Origin: Sulfurimonas sp.
GTDB taxonomy: Bacteria; Campylobacterota; Campylobacteria; Campylobacterales; Sulfurimonadaceae
Reading direction: 5' to 3'
Assembly (NCBI GenBank): GCA_021157665.1
Contig: JAGGWE010000208.1
Coordinates: 1 to 11,359 of the forward strand
Length of the DNA stretch: 11,359 bases
Shown here: positions 7,370 to 11,359 of the stretch, in pieces
Layout of the letters: each line of letters begins with the position of its first letter
Position numbering within the stretch: the first letter of the stretch is position 1
Made by a program: the position numbers and the translations under genes
The notes under the pieces: generated by a model
What the model was told of the DNA's origin: nothing
What the model saw: the letters and a program-made list of their open reading frames with translations, nothing else
Databases searched by the model: none

Positions 7370-8029
7370 TTAGTTGTCATACTTTGTAAGTTTGTTATAT
7401 CGGATAACTTGACTTAACTCTTTTGCATACAAATCACCAATCTCTGAGTATTTATCAAGTTTTTTAACTATCCTATGAACATTAGCTGTTTGAAATCTAG
7501 TTTTTCTAAACTCTTTAAAAGCAGAACCCCTTGCTATAAGTTTATAATAAGCTCTAATAGATTCCTCAACAGAGTCAAACTTTCTAAGCCAAATAGTTTT
7601 GCCACCTGCTCTTTGAACCCCAGCAGCTATACGAGGTTCATTTTCATTCTTACTCCACATGCCAAAAATATTGTATGCTTCATTAAAAAATCTTGAAGTT
7701 GCCCAAGCACTCTCCATCGCAGCTTGTGCGATAACTATACTCGGAGGATGTGGGTAAAGCGAATAAAGAAGTTCCAAATCACTATCTGCTTTGTAAATTC
7801 TCTTTAATATCTTTATCTCTTGTTGATTTTGCTTTTTTATTATGTTTTTTTGAACTCTATGATAATTTTGTAACAACTCAGCATGTACTTTTTCAACAGG
7901 AGGAACTATAAGATTATAAAATCTCTCTTTTTTAGGAACTTTATCTGTAATATATTTTGTAGTTGAAATATCTAAAGCAAAAGCTGTTAAACTAAATCCG
8001 AGTAAAAATAGGGTAAATAAAAATCTCAT
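7370..8029 (-). CDS. bax: Bax-type glucosaminidase family protein (peptidoglycan hydrolase)
   Basis: This 219-residue exported protein belongs to the Bax/glucosaminidase (GH73-like) group, which cuts the glycan strands of peptidoglycan. A signal peptide is visible at 1-18 (short positive start, hydrophobic core, AFA cleavage site). The catalytic core begins at about residue 95 with PSIVIAQAAMESAWATSRF, in which E106 is the expected acid catalyst, followed by the family hallmark NIFG (120-123) and a conserved YSEIGDLYA-like end (194-202). The length fits Bax proteins of small size. Its ATG overlaps the TGA of the AMIN gene by 4 bp (ATGA), implying translational coupling. Both are exported envelope proteins, suggesting joint work on the cell wall. 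The symbol is used by family resemblance to E. coli Bax; orthology is not proven. Confidence 0.85.
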   Translation of the reverse strand: MRFLFTLFLLGFSLTAFALDISTTKYITDKVPKKERFYNLIVPPVEKVHAELLQNYHRVQKNIIKKQNQQEIKILKRIYKADSDLELLYSLYPHPPSIVIAQAAMESAWATSRFFNEAYNIFGMWSKNENEPRIAAGVQRAGGKTIWLRKFDSVEESIRAYYKLIARGSAFKEFRKTRFQTANVHRIVKKLDKYSEIGDLYAKELSQVIRYNKLTKYDN

Positions 8030-8673
8030 ATAACAGTTATTAAATATCCAGTAGGTATTATTTTTAATCTATATCTATAAAAACCATCAAGTTCAATAAC
8101 AACTCTGTAATATCCACTATGATTTCCTATTCTAATCTTAGTAAAGATAGAATCTGATATCTTTTTAATATAACTTCTAAAATTAGCCTCTTTTTTGAAA
8201 TCCATAACTATTCTATGTGGTTGAACAAGTAAAAAATCTCTTAATAATTTATCTTTTGTTACTATTTTTAAATTATTTTTTGAAATATAAAAACCAGCAC
8301 CTTTAATTTTTATAATACTTTTATAAGAAAATTTTGTTTTTTTCGAAATTTTGTTTTGAAATATTGGTATTTCAATAGTTTGTTCATTGTAACTTTGTGA
8401 TATAAATATAGGCAAATGCCAATCAATCGAATTATCTAATTCTATACTTTTATTTTCGATAGAACCATCAAGATTTTGATACTCTACCGTTACTTTTTTC
8501 ATCACTCTAGCATATGATGGAAGCTGAATTGTTGCTCTTTTTAATTTTGGAAATGATTTATCTATGTTTGATGTAATGGGAATATCTTTTTCGCCCTCAG
8601 ACGGAAAAAATGGATTTTCTCTAGCAGCAATACTAATAAATAAAAAAATCGTTATTAAAAAAACTTTTATCAC
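8026..8673 (-). CDS. AMIN-domain exported protein
   Basis: This 215-residue protein has a short N-terminal hydrophobic signal (about 1-17, ending in ISIAA). The C-terminal half (about 125-215) is rich in beta strands and matches the AMIN pattern: LLVQPHRIVMDF at 148-159 and YRVVIELDG at 188-196. AMIN domains bind peptidoglycan or polar envelope sites and help localise amidases and secretion or pilus machinery. Translation starts at a GTG (8673) behind AAAGGGA; no ATG alternative fits as well. In Campylobacterota an AMIN-domain gene (Cj1670c/CgpA in Campylobacter jejuni) commonly follows recA, eno and a small coiled-coil gene, so this is probably its counterpart. Here, however, a 270-bp repeat element separates it from the upstream gene. 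It overlaps the bax-type gene by 4 bp. The exact function is unknown. Confidence 0.82.
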   Translation of the reverse strand: MIKVFLITIFLFISIAARENPFFPSEGEKDIPITSNIDKSFPKLKRATIQLPSYARVMKKVTVEYQNLDGSIENKSIELDNSIDWHLPIFISQSYNEQTIEIPIFQNKISKKTKFSYKSIIKIKGAGFYISKNNLKIVTKDKLLRDFLLVQPHRIVMDFKKEANFRSYIKKISDSIFTKIRIGNHSGYYRVVIELDGFYRYRLKIIPTGYLITVI

Positions 8674-8734
8674 TAATATCCCTTTTAAAATTATTTGCTT
8701 ATTAAGGGCATCTCTAAAAACCCTTGTATCCTCA

Positions 8735-8832
8735 GCATTATAGCAGATAAACTAATATAAGGCGAAACTACGCAGGAGCTACTAGTAGCTTCAAATAGTT
8801 TTAACGCAGTAGTAGTTTATCTGCTATGATGC
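8735..8832. repeat. Internal hairpin 1 of the MITE-like element
   Basis: Arms 8735-8754 and 8813-8832 pair over 20 bp with one T/G exception (8739/8828). Inside the loop, GCGAAACTA (8762-8770) can pair with TAGTTT...CGC (8796-8807). At the apex lies a perfect 14-bp palindrome AGCTACTAGTAGCT (8777-8790). Confidence 0.85.
8737..8745 (-). promoter_or_regulatory. Extended -10 promoter inside the element, facing the AMIN-bax pair
   Basis: On the minus strand the left arm of internal hairpin 1 reads TGCTATAAT, a perfect extended -10 (TGnTATAAT), 64 bases upstream of the GTG at 8673. Transcription would start near 8730, leaving a leader of about 57 nt that contains one terminal repeat arm. The -35 position is poor (near TCGCCT), which an extended -10 tolerates. 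Use as a promoter is inferred. Confidence 0.5.
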
Positions 8833-8843
8833 CCGTAGGGAGC

Positions 8844-8936
8844 CAAAAAGAGAAGCAATCTTGCACATAATTTCTTATCGCCGTAGCTATGGCTATGACT
8901 CAAAAAAAGTTCTGCACAATCTTGCTTCTCTTTTTG
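8844..8936. repeat. Internal hairpin 2 of the MITE-like element
   Basis: CAAAAAGAGAAGCAA at 8844-8858 is exactly complementary to 8922-8936 (15 bp). The loop holds a 9-bp direct repeat CAATCTTGC (8856-8864 and 8917-8925) overlapping the stem ends, and a near-palindrome around TAGCTATGGCTA (8884-8895). Confidence 0.85.
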
Positions 8937-8977
8937 ACTCTGAGGATACAAGGGTTTTTAGAGATGCCCTTATATCA

Positions 8978-9256
8978 TTATTGTGCAGATATCTCTTTTA
9001 GTTCAAAATACTCTCTTTGAAGCTCTGCATTTTCCTCTTTAAGTCTATAAACTTCATCTTGAAGATATATTTCATACTCCTCAAGACCAAACAAAATTTC
9101 TAAAGAGTTAGTACCATAAAGGATTGTTCCTATATATATACCAAAGGCTAAAACAATTAATACAAAAACAAAAAACTTACTTAAAGATAAACCAAAATAC
9201 TCTTGTGTAATACTTTGAGTATTGTCTATCTCCTCAAAAAGTTCTTCATTTTGCAT
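8978..9256 (-). CDS. Small FtsB/DivIC-like membrane protein with coiled coil
   Basis: This 92-residue protein has a cytoplasmic acidic N-terminus (1-26), a single membrane helix at about 27-48 and a C-terminal segment (about 58-90) with heptad-like LQDEVYRLKEENAELQ that should form a periplasmic coiled coil. This is the layout of FtsB/DivIC septum-formation initiators, which join FtsL and FtsQ in the divisome. The N-terminal tail is longer than in E. coli FtsB. It starts 10 bp after the enolase gene with only a weak ribosome binding site, so translation is probably coupled to it. FtsB genes lie next to eno in many proteobacteria, which supports the call. The stop codon is 5 bp from the MITE-like element, which thus forms the 3' end of this message. 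Confidence 0.75.
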   Translation of the reverse strand: MQNEELFEEIDNTQSITQEYFGLSLSKFFVFVLIVLAFGIYIGTILYGTNSLEILFGLEEYEIYLQDEVYRLKEENAELQREYFELKEISAQ

Positions 9257-9266
9257 AAGTTATTTC

Positions 9267-10535
9267 TTAGTTAAAGATGCGTGAACCTAAATACTCACCA
9301 TATACAACTTCATTTTCTATCTCTAAAAGACGGTTATATTTAGCAGTTCTCTCTCCACGAGCAGTAGAACCAGTTTTAATCTGACCACAGTTAAGTGCTA
9401 CCGCAAAATCAGCGATGAAAGCATCTTCACTCTCACCTGAACGGTGACTCATTACACAAGTGTAACCATTTCTTTGAGCAAGACGAACAGTAAGCATAGT
9501 TTCAGAAACTGAACCGATTTGATTTGGTTTGATAAGGATTGAGTTAGCAATTCCTTCATTAATACCTCTTGCTAAAATATTAGCATTTGTAACAAAAAGA
9601 TCGTCACCAACAATCTGAATCTTGTCACCAAGTTTTTCAGTCATCAGCTTAAATCCATCCCAATCATCTTCATTAAGACCATCCTCTATAGAAACGATAG
9701 GATACTTAGAACATAAATCAACATAATAATCTACTAACTCAGCAGAAGTAACTGTACGATTTTCAGACTCTAATCTGTAACCACCACCCTCAGCAATGAT
9801 TTCAGATGCAGCAACATCTAAAGCAATAGCAATTTGTTTACCCGCTTTATAACCAGCTTTTTCGATTGCTTCCATAATAATTTGAATAGGCTCTTCATTT
9901 GAAGATAAATCTGGTGCAAAACCACCCTCATCACCTAAAGCAGTGTTATGTTTTTTAGCTTTTAAAATACCTTTTAGAGTATGATAAACTTCAGCAGAAG
10001 CACGAAGACCTTCTGCAAAATCTTCAAAACCAACTGGAACAATCATATACTCTTGAAAATCAACGGAGTTATCAGCATGTGAACCACCGTTAATAATGTT
10101 TAACATTGGAGTTGGAATAGTCATAGCATTTGCACCACCAAGGTAACGGTAAAGTGGCATACCAAGAGATGCAGCAGCAGCACGAGCAACAGCCATAGAA
10201 ACACCAAGAACAGCATTTGCTCCTAAGTTTCCATAGTTATCAGTTCCATCAAGCTCTTTCATAGTAGCATCAATAGTTGCTTGATTAAAAGGTGAAAGCC
10301 CGATTAAAGTATCAGAGATTTCATTGTTTACATGTGAAACTGCTTTTAAAACACCCTTACCCATAAAACGCTCATCGCCATCACGAAGTTCTAATGCCTC
10401 ACGCTTACCAGTACTAGCACCTGAAGGTACGATAGCACTCTCAACTGTCCCATCACTTAACTCTACTGTCGCTTTAACCGTTGGATTTCCACGAGAATCC
10501 ATCACTTCAATTGCACTTACGCTATCTATAAACAT
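9267..10535 (-). CDS. eno: Enolase (phosphopyruvate hydratase)
   Basis: Enolase interconverts 2-phosphoglycerate and phosphoenolpyruvate in the cytoplasm, in glycolysis/gluconeogenesis. The 422-residue product is complete. The GASTG loop is at about 39-43, the catalytic acid E203 lies in GDEGGFAP, Mg ligands are D240 (LDVAASE), E284 (SIEDGLNEDDW) and D311 (VGDDLFVTN), the catalytic base is K336 (ILIKPNQIG), and the SHRSGE motif follows with H364. I start at the ATG at 10535 (MFIDSVSAIEV), not at the upstream in-frame ATG at 10553. A GGAG sits 5 bases before 10535 and would lie inside the coding region if the longer form were used, and family members begin with this segment. Upstream is recA, downstream the FtsB-like gene, an order typical of Campylobacterota. 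Confidence 0.97.
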   Translation of the reverse strand: MFIDSVSAIEVMDSRGNPTVKATVELSDGTVESAIVPSGASTGKREALELRDGDERFMGKGVLKAVSHVNNEISDTLIGLSPFNQATIDATMKELDGTDNYGNLGANAVLGVSMAVARAAAASLGMPLYRYLGGANAMTIPTPMLNIINGGSHADNSVDFQEYMIVPVGFEDFAEGLRASAEVYHTLKGILKAKKHNTALGDEGGFAPDLSSNEEPIQIIMEAIEKAGYKAGKQIAIALDVAASEIIAEGGGYRLESENRTVTSAELVDYYVDLCSKYPIVSIEDGLNEDDWDGFKLMTEKLGDKIQIVGDDLFVTNANILARGINEGIANSILIKPNQIGSVSETMLTVRLAQRNGYTCVMSHRSGESEDAFIADFAVALNCGQIKTGSTARGERTAKYNRLLEIENEVVYGEYLGSRIFN

Positions 10536-10540
10536 ATAAT

Positions 10541-10544
10541 CTCC
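10541..10544 (-). promoter_or_regulatory. Ribosome binding site deciding the eno start
   Basis: GGAG on the coding strand lies 5 bases before the ATG at 10535. The upstream ATG at 10553 has no comparable site, so the shorter enolase is preferred. Confidence 0.7.
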
Positions 10545-10554
10545 AAATCTCATA

Positions 10555-10580
10555 ATTTTATTAAAGTTATTTTATCTAAA
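10555..10580 (-). promoter_or_regulatory. Possible eno promoter region
   Basis: Two TAAAAT hexamers on the minus strand (10555-10560 and 10569-10574) resemble -10 boxes and lie in a very A/T-rich stretch with T runs spaced about one helix turn, as in Campylobacterota promoters. No -35 box is visible, and in such A/T-rich DNA chance matches are common. Confidence 0.3.
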
Positions 10581-10629
10581 TTTAGTTAAATATTAGTTTA
10601 GAGGTACTTAGCTTAAGGAATACTGGAAC

Positions 10630-10679
10630 CGATGGCTTGCCTTCGGCAGAGATAAATACAAAGCGAAGGCAAGCCATCG
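10630..10679. repeat. Perfect 16-bp inverted repeat between recA and eno
   Basis: CGATGGCTTGCCTTCG (10630-10645) is exactly complementary to 10664-10679, with an 18-base loop. The stem is far richer in G+C than its surroundings. No run of T follows on either strand, so it is not a classical intrinsic terminator of recA. It may be a REP-like palindrome or an RNA-stabilising 3' structure. The rest of the 181-bp recA-eno gap shows only several GTAC repeats near 10604, 10696-10714 and 10731. Confidence 0.8.
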
Positions 10680-10734
10680 CATCCATATTTTGTATGTACA
10701 GGTACTTATTGTACTTGTAAGTCTATTTTAGTAC

Positions 10735-11359
10735 CTAAGCATCAGACTCATCAATCTCCGTAGTATCCATAACCATAACATCACTAATGCCCATAGCTAC
10801 TTTGATTTTTTCTTCTATCTCGATTGCTAATTCTGGTTCATCTTTGAACTTTGCTTTAACATTTTCGCGGCCCTGTCCTAGTTTTGTTTCTCCGTATGAA
10901 AACCATGCTCCACTTTTATCTACAATATCAAGCTTAACACCATAATCAACTAACTCACCCTCTTTAGAGATACCCTCTCCAAACATAATATCAAACTCAG
11001 CTTGACGAAATGGTGGAGCAACTTTATTCTTAATAACTTTTGCTTTTACACGGTTACCAATCTGTGCTTCACCCTGTTTAAGTGAAGCGATTCTTCTTAC
11101 ATCTATACGAACAGAAGCATAAAATTTCAGTGCATTTCCACCAGTAGTTGTCTCAGGAGAACCATAACCCATCATACCAATTTTCATACGAAGTTGATTG
11201 ATAAAAATTACAGTACAGTTCATTTTACTAAGAACAGATGTTAATTTACGAAGTGCCTTAGACATAAGACGAGCCTGAAGACCAACTTGTTGATCACTCA
11301 TTTCACCCTCTAGCTCTACTTTTGGAGTAAGTGCAGCAACAGAATCTATAACAATTAAA
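10735..11359 (-). CDS. recA: Recombinase RecA, C-terminal part (5' end outside window)
   Basis: RecA coats single-stranded DNA, drives homologous strand exchange with ATP and triggers LexA-type self-cleavage where such repressors exist. The visible 207 residues begin at the Walker B strand (LIVIDS) and run through the L1 region (EMSDQQVGLQARLMSKALRKL), the FINQLRMKIG strand and the L2 region (GSPETTTGGNALKFYASVRIDVRR). They continue into the C-terminal domain with GEGISKEGELVDYGV and WFSYGETKLGQGREN, ending in a short acidic tail (DTTEIDESDA). The frame is open to the window edge, and the ATG at 11301 is internal, not the start. The P-loop half and promoter lie outside. It stops with TAG, 199 bp before the eno start. 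Confidence 0.97.
   Translation of the reverse strand, partial: LIVIDSVAALTPKVELEGEMSDQQVGLQARLMSKALRKLTSVLSKMNCTVIFINQLRMKIGMMGYGSPETTTGGNALKFYASVRIDVRRIASLKQGEAQIGNRVKAKVIKNKVAPPFRQAEFDIMFGEGISKEGELVDYGVKLDIVDKSGAWFSYGETKLGQGRENVKAKFKDEPELAIEIEEKIKVAMGISDVMVMDTTEIDESDA

Larger units (their letters stand above)
8703..8972. mobile_element. MITE-like non-coding element with 33-bp perfect terminal inverted repeats
   Basis: Positions 8703-8735 and 8940-8972 are exact inverted copies (33 bp). The ends read AGGGCATCTC...GAGATGCCCT, flanked by TA on both sides if the element is taken as 8705-8970. The 204-bp interior folds into two further large hairpins (8735-8832 and 8844-8936), giving a three-way, cloverleaf-like structure over almost the whole length. 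There is no open frame of useful size. This fills the entire gap between the FtsB-like gene (stop at 8978) and the AMIN gene (start 8673), apart from 5 and 29 bp. Perfect long terminal repeats, no coding capacity and insertion into a conserved cluster point to a miniature transposable element mobilised in trans. The parent transposase family is not identifiable here; TA flanks would fit an IS630/Tc1-like parent but are weak evidence in A/T-rich DNA. Confidence 0.8.

Noticed and set aside
8881..8997. Open plus-strand frame in the element (containing LASLFDSEDTRVFRDAL) as a small gene or transposase remnant
   Set aside because: It has no start codon or ribosome binding site, runs antisense into the FtsB-like gene, and its sequence is dictated by the inverted-repeat arms.
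10536..10553. Six-residue N-terminal extension of enolase from the ATG at 10553
   Set aside because: The extension contains the GGAG ribosome binding site for the ATG at 10535, and enolases of this group begin at the shorter start.
10630..10679. Hairpin as Rho-independent terminator of recA
   Set aside because: No T-rich tail follows the stem on either strand, and the 18-base loop is long for a terminator.
10602..10708. 9-bp direct repeats AGGTACTTA (10602-10610, 10700-10708) as target-site duplication of a mini-transposon
   Set aside because: The DNA just inside the repeats is not inverted-repeated, so no element ends can be defined.

Overview
This AT-rich window (roughly one third G+C by eye) looks like a piece of a Campylobacterota (epsilonproteobacterial) chromosome. 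It most resembles free-living Sulfurimonas-type bacteria: the gene order recA - eno - short FtsB-like gene - AMIN-domain gene is typical of that phylum, and the sensor proteins carry the 'AHQWRQP' histidine-box style common there. Every gene I can support lies on the minus strand, so transcription runs from high to low coordinates. No tRNA, rRNA, CRISPR array or prophage gene is visible.

Right part (11359 down to 8978): the C-terminal part of recA enters from the edge. A 181-bp gap follows, holding a perfect 16-bp-arm hairpin. Then come enolase and, 10 bp later, a one-pass membrane coiled-coil protein of FtsB/DivIC type.

Middle (8972 to 7370): a 270-bp non-coding, MITE-like element sits between the FtsB-like gene and the AMIN gene. 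It has 33-bp perfect terminal inverted repeats and two large internal hairpins. It splits what is normally a continuous conserved cluster and carries an outward-facing extended -10 sequence pointing at the AMIN gene. The AMIN gene overlaps a Bax-type glucosaminidase gene by 4 bp, so the two form an envelope/peptidoglycan pair.

Left part (7244 to 1): a compact signalling operon starts behind a good -10 box and a strong ribosome binding site. Its order is (i) YuxH-type EAL-like + HDOD protein, (ii) REC - PAS-like - YcgR-N-like - PilZ response regulator, (iii) stand-alone ODP-type diiron metallo-beta-lactamase-fold protein, overlapping (ii) by 8 bp, (iv) large Cache - PAS x3 - histidine kinase, and (v) a membrane DUF3365 - PAS sensor that runs off the window.

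The most interesting reading is that (ii)-(iv) form an oxygen/redox-responsive two-component pathway. The diiron protein would be the soluble sensor, the kinase the relay, and the response regulator a c-di-GMP-binding PilZ protein rather than a transcription factor. The YuxH protein and the truncated DUF3365 sensor would be accessory parts. That wiring is inference from domain content and gene order. The domains, overlaps and motifs themselves are visible in the sequence.
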